A stretch of DNA of 64,000 nucleotides from Humulus lupulus (Eukaryota; Streptophyta; Magnoliopsida; Rosales; Cannabaceae): contig NC_084795.1 in assembly GCF_963169125.1 (NCBI RefSeq), positions 187,276,214-187,340,213 on the forward strand. Reading direction: 5' to 3'. Each line of letters starts with the position of its first letter. Position 1 is the first letter of the stretch. This document shows, piece by piece, positions 44,735 to 56,896 of this stretch. The notes beneath the pieces are model-generated. The model was not told the DNA's origin. It saw nothing but the letters and a program-made list of their open reading frames with translations, and did no database searches. The position numbers and the translations under genes were made by a program.

Positions 44735-44748
44735 GAGGAGGGGATAGT
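44735..44748 (+). other. Polypurine tract of Z
   Basis: GAGGAGGGGATAGT directly before the 3' LTR, same as in Y and X. Confidence 0.87.
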
Positions 44749-46979
44749 TGTAACGACCCAAATTCGCTAATAAGGCTTAAGGGCCTTGATTAGTGTGCCA
44801 GGAGGGCAGGTTGGGATTTATGTGTGATTTTATGAATTAAATGCATGATTATGATTTAAAGCATGTTATTTGGCTATTTGTTTAACTGAGATGCATGGCT
44901 ATGTTTACTAGTATGCATGTAGGCCCGGATCGTGTTAGAAGGGCATAATTGTAATGTTGGCCATGTTGGGCATAACTGTATTGATATGTGATAACTGTAT
45001 TCTGTGAATTGTACCACGTGGGTGTGGTTGTATTATTGTGATGCACGTGCCGAGACGGTTCTAGAGAGCTCGTTAACTCAAGAGTCACAACGGGATTTCT
45101 ATACCCGGCTCGGGAGGAGCCTAGGGGTACCTCGGGAATTTTATGGTTAAGTTGAGATTTAGTGGGTAATGGTTATTGGAGATTTAGTAACCTGGGTAAC
45201 CATTAGTTACTGCTGAGAGTAACAAGTTTTAGAAAGAAAATGGTAGAAATGAAATAGAAATGAAAAGACTTAAGTACCCTTGAGGTTTAGGTGGGAAAGG
45301 ATAGGCAAGGAGGGGCAAAATGGTCATTTGGTTGGGAATTAGATAAATGGCAGCTGGTTTTATGGGGTACACGGTTTGGGGCTTAACCATTTTGGTCTTG
45401 ATAGTGTTTGAAGAGAAGAGAAAAGAGAGGGAAAAGCTAGGGCATGAGGAAGAAGAAGAAGAAGAAGAGAAGGAGAAGTTGGAGACCTAGGAGATGAAGG
45501 AAGCTTAGGGATGGATTCTCCATATCAGGTAAGGAATTTTATACACATTTAAGGCTTGATTATGTTATGGGTTAAGAATTTGAGCATGGGTTAAGTTTGA
45601 TGTTTGAGTTTTTATTTTTTTCTGAAATTGAAATCAAGGATGTGGATTTTGGGGATTTGATTGGGTGTTTAGATGTTTTGGTGATGTTTATGGGTTGTTG
45701 GATGGTTTATTTGGAGTCTTGAGTTGGTTTTGGGGCTTGGGTGTGAGTTTGGGTTGATTTGGTAAGGTTTTAGCTCGGAGAAAACGCAGGAGAAAACCCA
45801 GAATTCTGGGTCTGCGAAGGCGTGCCGCGACACAGGTTTTTCGTGCCGCGGCAAGGGAGCCTCTGACTGATGGGTGCCGCGGCACAAGGATGTGGTGCCG
45901 CGGCACAAGGCTAATTTCAGGGCATTATTTTTAGGCAATTTTAGGCCTTTGCTCCGGGGGTTCGGGGGATGCCTCCGGGGTGTTGTTCTAAGGTTTTAGG
46001 GGTCCCGAGAGTGCGGGATTGGTCCCGGAAAGTGGTTTTGGGTTGATTAGTAATGAGGGATGTTTCTTGTGTGTTGTGACTAGGTTCTTTGAGAGGCTCG
46101 TGCTAGAGGACCGTGCTCGCGGCTTTAGTGCATCAGGAGGTTCGGAATGCAGGTAAGAAAACTATAACACCCGAGGTTAGGGCATGGTCCCAGATTGTAT
46201 TATGTGCAAATGTTTAAACTTAAATGAATCATGATGTGTGTGAATGATTATTTCGAATGTACTATATGTGTGATTATGATGAAATGAGCGGCCGTGGGCC
46301 GAGTACGGCGTAGGCCGGGGCGGCCGTGGGCCGAGTACGGCGTAAGCCGGGGCGGCCGTGGGCCGAAAGTAACACCTAGCACATGGGATGCTATATTCAG
46401 GGTGGGACCCAAGGGATACATGAGTTATCCTCGCGGTGAGAACCGATACCCCAGGCTTCGGTAAGGCTCTGGGGCGGCTTGGCCGTGTTTGCTTAATCTA
46501 ATGATTGACTTGTTTATTGTGGATTATCTGTTATGATAAACTGTATACATTGCATATGTTATGTCCTGCATGAGTTTTCTTGCTGGGCTTCGGCTCACGG
46601 GTGCTCTGTGTTGCAGGTAAGGGCAATGACTGAGTCAACCAACCATGAGTACGGAGAGCGTGAAGCGACGTGTACATGTTTGGCCTGCCCGACTGCTTTG
46701 GTTGGGGGTTTATTCGAAAATGGCTGTAATAATCTATAATTTTATAATTTCTCAAACTGTAACCTTATTTCAAGATGTAATTAGTTTTCAAACCTTATTT
46801 TGGGATCCCAACTGTTTAATAATAGAAGTTTTGATGAAACGATGCATTTTCAAAGATTACAGTCTTAACTTTTAATTAGTCACACTTTTGTTTCAAAAAC
46901 CTCGGTTAGCGAGTTCATTGCACACTGTTTTGTCTTAAAAACTCACTTAGTAACGGCTCTAAGGAAGTAGGGCGTTACA
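44749..46979 (+). repeat. 3' LTR of Z
   Basis: 2231 bp, nearly identical to the 5' LTR at an offset of 6671 bp. Confidence 0.95.
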
Positions 46980-47104
46980 CTACTTGAACTAATTACACAA
47001 ACAAAATCGTACAGACAAAAATGAACTAATAAACCATTATAATTTTTTTATACATATAGCTAATTGGCTTTTATACACAAGCCTTACATAAAGGAGTGAT
47101 TTGA

Positions 47105-47794
47105 TCACTGATAATATTTTCTCAAATGCACAGCATTCTAGGTCCGTGGCACCATTTCTCCATTAAGCCGGGCTAACTTGAAAGTGGGTTCTTGTACGAT
47201 TTCGATGATCTGATAGGGCCCTTCCCAGCTCGGGCCTAAAGAACCATCTTTGGGGTCCTTGCCCGCTAAAAACACCCTTCGAAGTACCAGGTCTCCCAAT
47301 GCAAAAGCACGCCTTTTAACCTTTGAATTAAAATAACGAGTGATCTTTCGCTGATAATGCGCGAGGCATAGCTGTGAATCTTCTCGCTTTTCATCAATCA
47401 GGTCGAGGGACGTGCTGAACAATTCGTCATTCTGCTCTTGGCTGAAGGCCTAGACCCTATGCGAGGCTATCTTTTCTTCGACAGGGAGGACGACCTCACT
47501 CCTGAAAGTCAAGGAAAAAGGGGTGTGCCCTGCGGGAGCTGCTCGGACCACACTCCCTTGCCCTCGTCCAACTTCTTCTTAAAAGTTTCCTTGAGCTTCT
47601 TGTTCACAGCCTCGACCTGCCCATTAACCTGGGGGTAGGCCACTGAGGAAAAACTTTTAATTATGCCATGCCTCTCGCAAAATTCGGTGAAGAGGTCGCT
47701 ATCGAACTGGGTTCCGATTTCTGACAAGATCTTCCTTCGCAGTCCGAACCGACAGACAATATTCTTAACCACAAAATTGAGGACTCTCTTTGAT
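47105..47794 (-). pseudogene. M integrase, C-terminal part
   Basis: Continues the integrase interrupted by X. Reading from 47794 downward, KNIVCRFG precedes the second catalytic motif, which reads SEIGTQFDSDLF where the family has SDNGTQF (Asp to Glu, Asn to Ile). The Glu of VNGQVEAVNK (about 47590) is kept. A frameshift near 47510-47430 leads to the C-terminal SRPSWEGPYQI-like block. A TAG at 47138 is in place of an expected Trp; the frame then reaches HLRKYYQ and a TGA at 47105. Defective. Confidence 0.87.
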
Positions 47795-47799
47795 GTTAT

Positions 47800-50037
47800 T
47801 GTAACGCCCTGGATAGCCAGGACCGCTACACTGTGTACTTGTAAAGGTGCAGGACTTGCTAATCAAGTCATTTAGTCAAAACGTGTCACTAAACCATAAA
47901 TGTGCTAGGGTTAAAATGGTTTTGGTCTCAAAAGATACATTTCATATATTTAAACAGATTTACATATGGGATCCCAAAAAGGAAGAGTGTTTAAAAGGTT
48001 GGTTTACAAAATTTCCAAATTACAGACTACCATCAGCCACTCTAAGGCAAAACAGACATTTATAGTTTTTCTATTCCTGTTATCCTCTCAACCGTGGCGA
48101 CTGAGCAACTGGTCATGTACATTCCACTCATAAAGCTCTCCAAGTCAGGGCTGATCAAGTTTGCCCTTGCCTTTACCTGCACCACGTAGCACCCGTGATC
48201 CAAGGCCCAGCAAGAAAACATATTACACATCTCAACAATCATATCAAGAGAATAATTCATCAGGCATGATCAACCACTTAACATTCCACATTAATCACAT
48301 AGCATATATTCAGAATCAAAGATGCAACCAATCATTAATAACAGTCATATCACAAAATAACTAGGGCCGAGAACTTAGGCTGCACCCTCTGCTTACCCCA
48401 CTGACTCCGGCTCGCTTAAACCGAGCTCAGTGCATAATAAGTTGTCCTCAGCTACCAGTGGCCGAGCCGCGCCCTGTGCGCAAGTGTAACCTTTGGCACT
48501 CTTAGGCCATTGGTTTACTATTTACATGGCATAATACCATCATTTTCAATGGATACACATTAGGGAACCCTTACTCCCATTACAAATACACAACCAGGTG
48601 CAGTTTTCTTACCTTTGGTTTCCAAGTGAACTAGTTATGAGCGATGCTCATTGAGCGCGATCCGATCCCCGAGCCCTAGCTTAGCACCTAGTCACAACCA
48701 AGATAAAGGATACCATCAACAATCTTAAATGAGCTTCTAGACAAAGCTCTAGTCTCCGGAACATTGAACTTCACCAATCATGGTAAAAGATTCAATCCCA
48801 AGCACCCTAGGTTAAATTCCCAAGCCTAGAATCTCAAAATCCCAAAATCCCTTAAGGGCTGCGGCATTAGCCACCCATGCCGCGGAATGGCCCCAACCAG
48901 AGAACTCCCAATGCCCAAAATCAGGTAAGGGCTGCGGCCATACTCAGACCATGCCGCGGCCCGCCCTCCTTCCTCAACACCCATTAGCTTCGAAGGGCCG
49001 CGGCTCACCAAGAACAATGCCACGACCTGACCCCTTTGAACCCAGAAAAACCTCCATTTTTTACTGTCAAACCTCATGCAAACTCACGCAAAACTACCCT
49101 AATTCCACAACTCAATGATCCAAAAACTTCCCACAAGATTCCAGCAACATTACCTAGCTAAAACCTAGACTAAAAACCCATCAAAAACCTATTTCAATCA
49201 CTGAAACTTTCTAACTGAAGAACACAAAACACAGCCATGGAAACACTATAACTCAACCATTAAACCTTAAATTAAAGCTTACCTCAGCTGCAGAACCAAT
49301 CCTTCTAGAGCTTCCTGGCCTAACTACCAAGGTTCTAGCCTCAATTAAATCTTCAAATCCAAAAACCCAAAACCTCTTAGAACACACTCGAAATCACAGA
49401 ATTTCAACAACAGAAAGTGAGAATCAATCTTTACCTTAGTCCTGGTTGAATTCCCTTGCTAAAATTGAGCTAATCCCTAAAGACCCAAGCCTAAATCACT
49501 GAGCTTTCAGCTGAGTTCCTCTAAGTTCCAAGAGTTTCCTTTGAGAGAGAAAGGGAGAAAGAGGAAAGAGTCAGATTATTATGTTCTACTATTTTCTACA
49601 ACTCCTTAAGTCTATCCTTAGGCAATTAAGCTAATCCCAATGCTCGGGGTACCGGAAACGTCCCCGAGGGCAAAATGGTAAAATTCTCAAATATTCCCAC
49701 CTAGACTTCCTAACCTCAAATATATATCCAATTTTCTATTTCTATAACCCTGTAATCTAAATAACCACCCGATACCTGAAATACCCCTTGACTTGTCCAA
49801 AGTCAAATATTAAGCCTCGTTGTGATTTTCCCGCTATCTAGCTCCCTAAGATCGCCTCAAGTCGCCTGCTGCAAATTTACCCACATAATAATGTAGTTCT
49901 CACAAACATAACATTTAACCACATCCATAATCATATAATCATCCATTAAATCAATAAATTCACACATAAACCAATTATGCCCTCCTGGCACACTAATCAA
50001 GGCCCTTAAGCCATATTAGTGATTTTGGGTTGTTACA
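47800..50037 (-). repeat. 3' LTR of X
   Basis: 2238 bp, full length. It includes the GC-rich module with GCCGCGG motifs at about 48850-49030. Confidence 0.93.
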
Positions 50038-50053
50038 ACTATCCCCTCCTACT
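50038..50053 (-). other. Polypurine tract of X
   Basis: On the minus strand AGTAGGAGGGGATAGT next to the LTR, preceded by the TTTCGAGGACGAAAT marker. Confidence 0.87.
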
Positions 50054-50073
50054 GAGAATTTCGTCCTCGAAAT

Positions 50074-51417
50074 TTACCTGAATAGCTTGGGATACTGATC
50101 CTGCATAGCTGTCTCTAACTCCCAGGTCGCTTCCTCGACCTTGCTATTTCTCCACAACAGTTTCACTAACGGAATTTTCTTATTCCGTAAGACTTTGTCC
50201 TTTCGATAAAAAATATGAACATGTGTCGTATCAGAAACATACTTCCGCAACATGGAGACATGGAATACATCATGAACTCCTGACAACGACGGTGGCAAAG
50301 CCAACCTATAGGCCACTAGTCCAATCCTTTCTAGAATCTCGTAAGGTCCAACAAATCGAGGACTCAACTTGCCCTTTACCCCAAATCTCCTCACCCCTCT
50401 CAGTGGTGAAACTTGCAGAAACACGTGGTTCCCAACTTGGAACTCCACGTCCCTACGCTTAGGATCAGCATAGCTTTTCTGTCTACTCTGCGAAGCAAGC
50501 ATTCTGGCTCGTATCTTCTCAATAGCCTCATTGGTCTGCTGGACCATGTCTGGCCCCAAATACCTTCTCTCACCCATCTCATCCCAATGAATGGGTGATC
50601 TACACTTCCTTCCATATAACATCTCGTAAGGAGCCACTCTAATCCTTGACTGATAACTATTCTTATACGAGAATTCGATCAACGGAAGATACTTACTCCA
50701 AGATCCCTCGAAGTCAATCACACATGCCCTAAGCATGTCTTCCAATACCTGAATCGTCCGCTCAGACTGTCCGTCAGTGTGAGGATGAAAAGTTGTGCTA
50801 AACTTCAATTGAGTCCCCATGGCTCTCTGCAGAGCTCCCCAAAACTTGGAGGTAAAGATAGGGTCTCGATCAGATACAATGAACTTTGGAACCCCATGGA
50901 GACGAACTATCTCCCTCATATACAACTCTGCATACTGTTCCACTAAGTACGTCGACTTCACTGGTAGAAAATGAGCTGACTTGGTGTATCTATCCACTAT
51001 CACCGACACCGAGTCATAATGTCCCACAGTCCTGGATAGTCCTCCCATAAAATCCATCGTGATGTCCTCCCACTTCCACTCTGGGATACCCAAAGGCTGA
51101 AGCAATCCCGCTGGTTGCTGATGCTCAGAATTTACCTGCTGACATGTCAAACATCTAGCCACATACTTTACCACATCCTTCTTCATCCCGGGCCAAAAAT
51201 ATAATTTCTGTAGATCCTGATACATCTTTGTGGTACCCAGATGAAGCGAGTACGGCGTAGTGTGAGACTCATCCAGTATCTTCCATCTGATCCCCTCATC
51301 AGCCGGAATACAAATCCATCCCTGATATCGAAGTAAACCTATCTCAAAAACAGAATAATCCTTAGCTGTCCCCGCTAAGACATGCTGTCTAACCTCCTGC
51401 AACTGCGCGTCCACCAA
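50074..51417 (-). CDS. X integrase with shortened chromodomain linker (447-codon open frame)
   Basis: The longest uninterrupted Tekay integrase here. The HHCC domain (ESH, SLHLG, RCLTC), then the complete DDE triad: [19 protein letters not shown] and the Glu in [15 protein letters not shown]. The GPY-like block RFVGPYEIL follows. The chromodomain tail then lacks about 22 residues compared with Y: YVSDTTHV joins directly to KDKVLRNKK after a short novel piece, skipping the LRYEDLELQ..ERPVLIL part. It ends QDQYPKLFR at 50074. The gene depends on the upstream gag-pol frame, which is broken, so it is not expressed as part of a normal polyprotein. Confidence 0.85.
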   Translation of the reverse strand: MVDAQLQEVRQHVLAGTAKDYSVFEIGLLRYQGWICIPADEGIRWKILDESHTTPYSLHLGTTKMYQDLQKLYFWPGMKKDVVKYVARCLTCQQVNSEHQQPAGLLQPLGIPEWKWEDITMDFMGGLSRTVGHYDSVSVIVDRYTKSAHFLPVKSTYLVEQYAELYMREIVRLHGVPKFIVSDRDPIFTSKFWGALQRAMGTQLKFSTTFHPHTDGQSERTIQVLEDMLRACVIDFEGSWSKYLPLIEFSYKNSYQSRIRVAPYEMLYGRKCRSPIHWDEMGERRYLGPDMVQQTNEAIEKIRARMLASQSRQKSYADPKRRDVEFQVGNHVFLQVSPLRGVRRFGVKGKLSPRFVGPYEILERIGLVAYRLALPPSLSGVHDVFHVSMLRKYVSDTTHVHIFYRKDKVLRNKKIPLVKLLWRNSKVEEATWELETAMQDQYPKLFR

Positions 51418-52736
51418 CTGACCTCCTTGACCCTCTCTAATAGGGTCGACTGCAAGGTAATATTAGCTAACTGGCCTACCACCAGTTCTATCTTTGCCTT
51501 GGCCATCTCATCAGCTAACTCCCTCGAGATCTGGTTGGAACTATACAATTTCCCTGGGCCCCTCCCACTCAACGCATCTTCTACCACATTGGCCTTCCCT
51601 GGGTGGTAAAGGATATCACAATCATAATCCTTAACTAACTCCAACCAACGCCTCTGCCTCATGTTCAGATCCTTCTGAGTGAAGAAATATTTCAAACTCT
51701 TATGGACAGTGTATATCTCGCACTTCTCCCCATACAGATAATGACGCCACACCTTCAATGTGAATACCATTGCTGCTAGTTCCAAATCATGAGTCGGATA
51801 CCGCTGCTCATACTCCTTTAGCTGCCGCGATGCATAAGCTATAACTTTCTCATTCTACATCAACACACATCCTAAACCCATCCTCGATGCATCACAATAG
51901 ACTACAAACTTTCCTTCCTTTGAAGGAAGACTCAGCACAGGTGCAGAAATAAGTCGTCGCTTCAATTCTTGGAAACTGTTCTCACACTTCTCTGACCAAA
52001 CAAACTTCTAGTTCTTCCTCGTCAACTCTGTCATTGGTGAAGAAATCTTTAAGAACCCCTCTATCAACCGTCTGTAATAACCTGCCAACCCAAGGAAACT
52101 CCGCACCTCCGAGGCGTTCCTTGGCCTCGGCCAATCTCTTACTGCTTCTGCCTTGGACGGATCCACCTTATTCCCTTCTACTCCAACTATATGCCCAAGA
52201 AAAGTCACCTCTAGCAACCAAAACTCACACTTCTTAAACTTGGTGTATAGCTGATGCTCCCTTAACCTTTGTAAAACCCGTCGAAGATGCTGCTCATGCT
52301 CTGCCTCTAAACTGGAGTATACCAAGATGTCGTCAATGTAGACAATGACAAATTGATCCAAGAAGTCCCTGAACACCCTGTTCATCAAATCCATAAATGC
52401 CGCTGGGGCATTGGTTAGACCAAAAGACATGATCAAGAACTCATAATGCCTATACCGTGTCCGAAAGGCTGTCTTCGGTATATCCTCATCTTTGTTCCTC
52501 AACTGGTGATAACCAGATCGAAGATCAATCTTTGAGAACATCGTCGTTCCCTGCAGTTGATCGAATAAGTCATCAATCCTTGGTAGAGGGTACTTATTCT
52601 TGATAGTCAACTTGTTCAATTCTCTGTAGTCTATACACATCCTCAGAGTCTCGTCCTTCTTCTTAAAAAACAACACTAAAGCGCCCCATGGACAATAACT
52701 AGGCCTGATGAATCCCAAATCCAGAAGTTCTTGCAA
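51418..52736 (-). pseudogene. X reverse transcriptase and RNase H
   Basis: Same frame as gag and protease. The RT has [34 protein letters not shown], and [10 protein letters not shown] with the Asp pair. Stops at 52008 and about 51854 are TAG where Y has CAG. RNase H is recognisable from about 51930 to 51550 ([13 protein letters not shown] has VVADALSW). A frameshift near 51420 leads into integrase. Confidence 0.9.
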
Positions 52737-53390
52737 CTATATCTTTAATTCCTTCAACTCTACTGGTGCCATCCTATATGGTACCCGTGATACTGGTTCT
52801 GTCCCCGGTGCTAACTCAATCTCAAACTGAATCTCCCTGCGCGGCGGCAACCCTGGTAGATCCTGAGAAAATACGTCTAAGAACTCACACACCAATCTGG
52901 TCTCTCCCGGCCCTGCTAGCATAACCCTGGTAGTATCCACTACACTAGCAAGAAAACCTATACATCCACCCTGTAACAAGTGTCTGGCTCTCAATGCTGA
53001 AATCATGGGTACGCGGGCTCCAGACACCACACCCACAAAGAAAAAAGGATCCTCGCCCTCAGGCTCAAAAGTCACCATCTTCTTCCTGCAGTCAATAGTA
53101 GCTCCATACCTTTCCATCCAATCAATCCCTAAAATCATATCAAAATTCTCCATATCTAACTCAATCAAATCCACCAAAAGTTCTCTACTATCAACCATCA
53201 CTGGCAGTGCCCTAATCCATCTCCTAGAAACTACCTGTTCACCTATAGGCAATAAAGTCCCAAACCTTGCAGTCCGATATTCACTAGGTCAACATAATCT
53301 ATCAATCACTTTACTAGAAATAAAGGAGTGTGTAGAACCAGAATCAATCAATACAGTAAAAGGAGTACCAGCGCTAGAAAGCTGACCTGT
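52737..53390 (-). pseudogene. X protease
   Basis: The catalytic loop LIDSGSTHSF (about 53350) keeps its Asp, unlike Y. The second block DMILGIDWM lies near 53130. A TGA at 53289 cuts it at the codon after LC, where Y has AGA. The frame ends at a TAG (52737-52739) in an expected Gln codon. Confidence 0.86.
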
Positions 53391-54557
53391 CACTACCGAG
53401 GGACTAGCCTCGGCCTCTGCCTGAGTTAAGGTGAATACTCGAGCTGGAGTCAAGCTATCCACCTTTCCTGCTTCACCTTTCTTCAGTGCTGGGCAATCTT
53501 TCCTGATATGCCCCACTGTTCTGCACACAAAGCAAGCCTTGGCCCGACACTCGCCCAAATGGAATCTTCTACACCTCAGGCACTTCGAATAAATCCGCCA
53601 TGCCTCGCCGCCACCCTGACGGCCACCCTGTCCACCCCAACCCCTTGTATCAGGAACAGTAGCGGTCGAAGTGTCAGAAGTATTTCTCTTGAAGTCACTG
53701 GGGCCTCCGCCCCTACCTGACCCTGAATAAGGAGGCACCACTCTGTGTCCCTCGCGTCTCACCGCACTTTCTTTCCAAATCTTGTTCTCCGCTTCCTCAG
53801 TGGGAAGAGCCTTCTCAACAGCCTGGGCATAACTTTTTCCTCCAGGTACCATTGTAATCCTAACATCTCGGGCTATCATAGCATTAAGCCCTCTGATAAA
53901 CCTTTCTTGCCTAGCAGCATCACTAGGCACAAGATCTGGAGCAAACTTTGCAAGCCTATCAAATTTTAGGGCATATTCAGTAACAGTCATATTGCCCTAC
54001 ACCAAACCCACGAACTCATTAACTTTTGCTGCCTTGATGGAAACATTGTAGTATTTCTGACTGAACAAGTCTCTTAAACCTTCCCAACTCAAAGCAGTAA
54101 CATCCATGGTTTGTGATGCCGCTTCCCACCAGATGCAGGCATCTTCTCTCAACATATAAGTGGCACAAGCCACTTTATCATGCCCCTCTACTCTCATGAA
54201 ATCTAGAATTGTAGGAATCATGGTTAGTCATTGCTCGGCCTTCAATGGATCCGGTCAACCCTCAAAGATTGGGGTTTTCTGCTTCCTGAACCGCTCATAA
54301 AACAACTCCCATCTGTTCCTAACCTCCCACGACTATACAATTGGTACTGCTGCAGGCGGTACAATCGGGGTAGCACTCCCTGCTGGAGCATGCTGTCGCA
54401 GAATACGGATCTGCTCATCTTGGCTCTGCAACCGAGCCTGCATATCGGCCATAAGTTGTTGCCAATTCTCAGGGACTGGTGGAGGAATCTGGCCCTGGTC
54501 ATCACCCCCGGTCCCAGACCTAGTGTCGGCTAGTCGCGTAGATTTTCTTGGACGCAT
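53391..54557 (-). pseudogene. X gag
   Basis: ATG at 54557 (MRPRKSTRLADTRSG) was chosen over the longer 54662 start because it begins the conserved family N-terminus. The capsid region contains MTVTEYALKFDRLAKFAP (53990 down). The zinc knuckle CFVCRTVGHIRKDC is at about 53540-53500 with a CLRC..C cluster before it. Stops at 54333, about 54230 and about 53994 correspond to CAG, TGG and CAG in Y. Apart from these stops the frame is the same as protease and RT, so this was one gag-pol polyprotein. Confidence 0.87.
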
Positions 54558-54919
54558 AGTTATCCAAGTCAATCTGCAATCAACGACTCGGCAATCAAAC
54601 CATATTGGCAGGGTAAAAGCTTCTCCAAAATCCACGAATGGAACATAACCACATACAAACAATCAACATATAGGCATTTATCCACATGCACCGGCTGCTA
54701 ATAAGCATGCCCCAATCTCATCACACAATAGCTATGAAACAAACATTTATCCATACACAATATGCAATTAATTATCCAAATATTCATGTACATGCATGAC
54801 GATGCTAATAAACATGCCTCAATATTCTCACACAACAGTAAAGGGCCAGGCCCTATCAGTATCTCATGCTCCCTATTAATCCAACAGATAACAACAATCA
54901 TAGTTCATTCCAGGCATAT
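54558..54919 (-). other. X leader, partly deleted
   Basis: Resembles the Y leader between PBS and gag (for example GAGATACTGATAGGG and the GGCCCTT block). It joins the LTR at about 54920 with no PBS between. Confidence 0.7.
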
Positions 54920-56891
54920 AGGGCAAAACAGACATTTATAGATTTTCTGTTCCTGTTATCCTCTCAACCATGGTGGCTAAGCAACTGGTCATGTACATTC
55001 CGCTCACAAAGCTCTCCAAGTCAGGGTTGATAAAGTTTTCCCTTGCCTTTACCTGCACCACGTAGCACCCATGAGCCAAGGCCCAGCAAGAAAACGTATT
55101 ACACATCTCAACAATCATAACAAGAGAATAATTCATCAAGCATGATCAACCACTTAACATTCCACATTAATCACATAGCATATAATCAGAATAAAAAATG
55201 CAACCAATCATTAATAACAGTCATATCAGATAATAACTACGGCTGACAACTTAGGCCGCACCCTCTATTTACCCCACTGACTCTGGCCCGCTTAAACCGA
55301 GCTCAGTGCATAATAAGCTGTCCTCAGCTACCAGTGGCCGAGCCGCGCCCTGTGCGCAAGTGTAACCTTTGGCACTCTTAGGCCAATGGTTTACTATTTA
55401 CATGGCATAATACCATCCTTTTCAATGCATACATATTAGGGAACCCTTAGTCCCATTACAAATACACAACCAGGTGCAGTTTTCTTACCTTTGGCTTCCA
55501 AGTGAACTAGTTACGAGCGATGCTCCTTTAGCGAGATCTGATCCCCGAGCCCTAGCTTAGCACCTAGTCAAAACCAAGATAAAGGATACCATCAACAATC
55601 TTAAATGAGCTTCTAGACAAAGTTCTAGTCTCCGGAACATTGAACTTCACCATTCATGGTAAAAGATTCAATCCCGAGAACCCTAGGTTAAATTCCAAAG
55701 CCTAGAATCTCAAAATCCCAAAATCCCTTAAAGGCCACGGCATTAGCCACCCATGCCACGACATGGCCCCAACGAGAGACCTCCCAATGCCCAAAAACAG
55801 GTAAGGGCTGCGACCCTACTCAGACCACGCCGCGGCCCGCCCTCCTTCCTCAGCAACCATCAACTTCGAAGGGCCGCGGCCCGACCCCTTCGAACCAAGA
55901 AAAAGCTCCATTTTTTACTCTCAAACCTCATGCAAACTCACTCAAAACTACCCCAATTCCTCAACTCAATTATCCAAAAACTTCCCACAAGATTCCACCA
56001 ACATAACCCAGCTGAAACCTAGACTAGAAACCCATCGAAAACCTAAATCAACCACTGAAACTTTCTAACTGAAGAACACAAAACCCAGCCATGGAAACAC
56101 TATAACTCAACCATTAAACCTTAAATTAAAGCTTACCTCAGCTGCAGAACCAATCCTTCAAGAGCTTCCTGGCCTAACTACCAAGGTTCTAGCCTCAATT
56201 AAATCTTCAAATCCAAAAACCCAAAACCTCTTAGAACACACTCAAAATCACAGAATTTCAACAATAGAAAGTGAGAATCAATCTTTACCTTAGTCCTGGT
56301 TGAATTCCCTTGCTAAAATTGAGCTAATCCCTAAAGACCCAAGCCTAAATAACTGAGCTTTTAGCTGAGTTCCTCTAAGTTCCAAGAGTTTCCTTTGAGA
56401 GAGAAAGGGAGAAAGAGGAAAGAGTCAGTTTATTATGTTCTACTATTTTCTACAGCTCCTTAAGTCTATCCTTAGGCAATTAAGCTAATCCCAAAGCTCG
56501 GGGTACTGGAAACGTCCCCGAGGGCAAAATGGTAAAATTCTCCAATATTCCCACCTAGATTTCATAACTTCAAATATATCTCCAAATATTTATGTCTATA
56601 ACTCGGTAATTTAAATAACCACCCGATACCCGAAATACCCCTTGACTTGTCCAAAGTCAAATATTAAGCCGTGTTGTGACTTTCCCGCTATCTAGCTCCC
56701 TAAGATCGCCTTAAGTCGCCTGTTGCAGATTTATCCACATAATAATGTGGTTCACACAAACATAACATTTAAACACATCCATAATCATATAATCATGCAT
56801 TAAATCAATAAATTCACAGATAAACCAATTATGCCCTCCTGACACACTAATCAAGGCCCTTATGCCATATTAGTGATTTTGGGTTGTTACA
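54920..56891 (-). repeat. 5' LTR of X, missing its inner end
   Basis: Matches the 3' LTR from about 48045 to 50037. About 245 bp that should abut the PBS are gone. Confidence 0.9.
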
Positions 56892-56896
56892 GTTAT

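Larger units (their letters stand above)
38078..46979 (+). mobile_element. Element Z: young non-autonomous element with Tekay-type LTRs
   Basis: LTRs at 38078-40308 and 44749-46979 are both 2231 bp; reading them side by side I noticed one difference (A at 40016, G at 46687). The TSD CTACT is exact (38073-38077 and 46980-46984). PBS and polypurine tract are intact. The 4.4-kb interior has no intact gene, only a short RT remnant. Near-identical LTRs with a ruined interior mean the copy was made by proteins supplied from another element. Confidence 0.93.
47800..56891 (-). mobile_element. Element X: Tekay-type chromovirus inserted in M integrase
   Basis: Starts and ends TGTAACGCCC..GGTTGTTACA on the plus strand, with exact TSD GTTAT at 47795-47799 and 56892-56896. 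On the minus strand it has a truncated 5' LTR, gag, protease, RT, RNase H, integrase and chromodomain, polypurine tract and 3' LTR. LTRs differ by about 6% by eye. Gag to RNase H is a single frame broken by seven stops, with one frameshift before integrase. The end of the 5' LTR, the PBS and the start of the leader are deleted. Confidence 0.94.
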
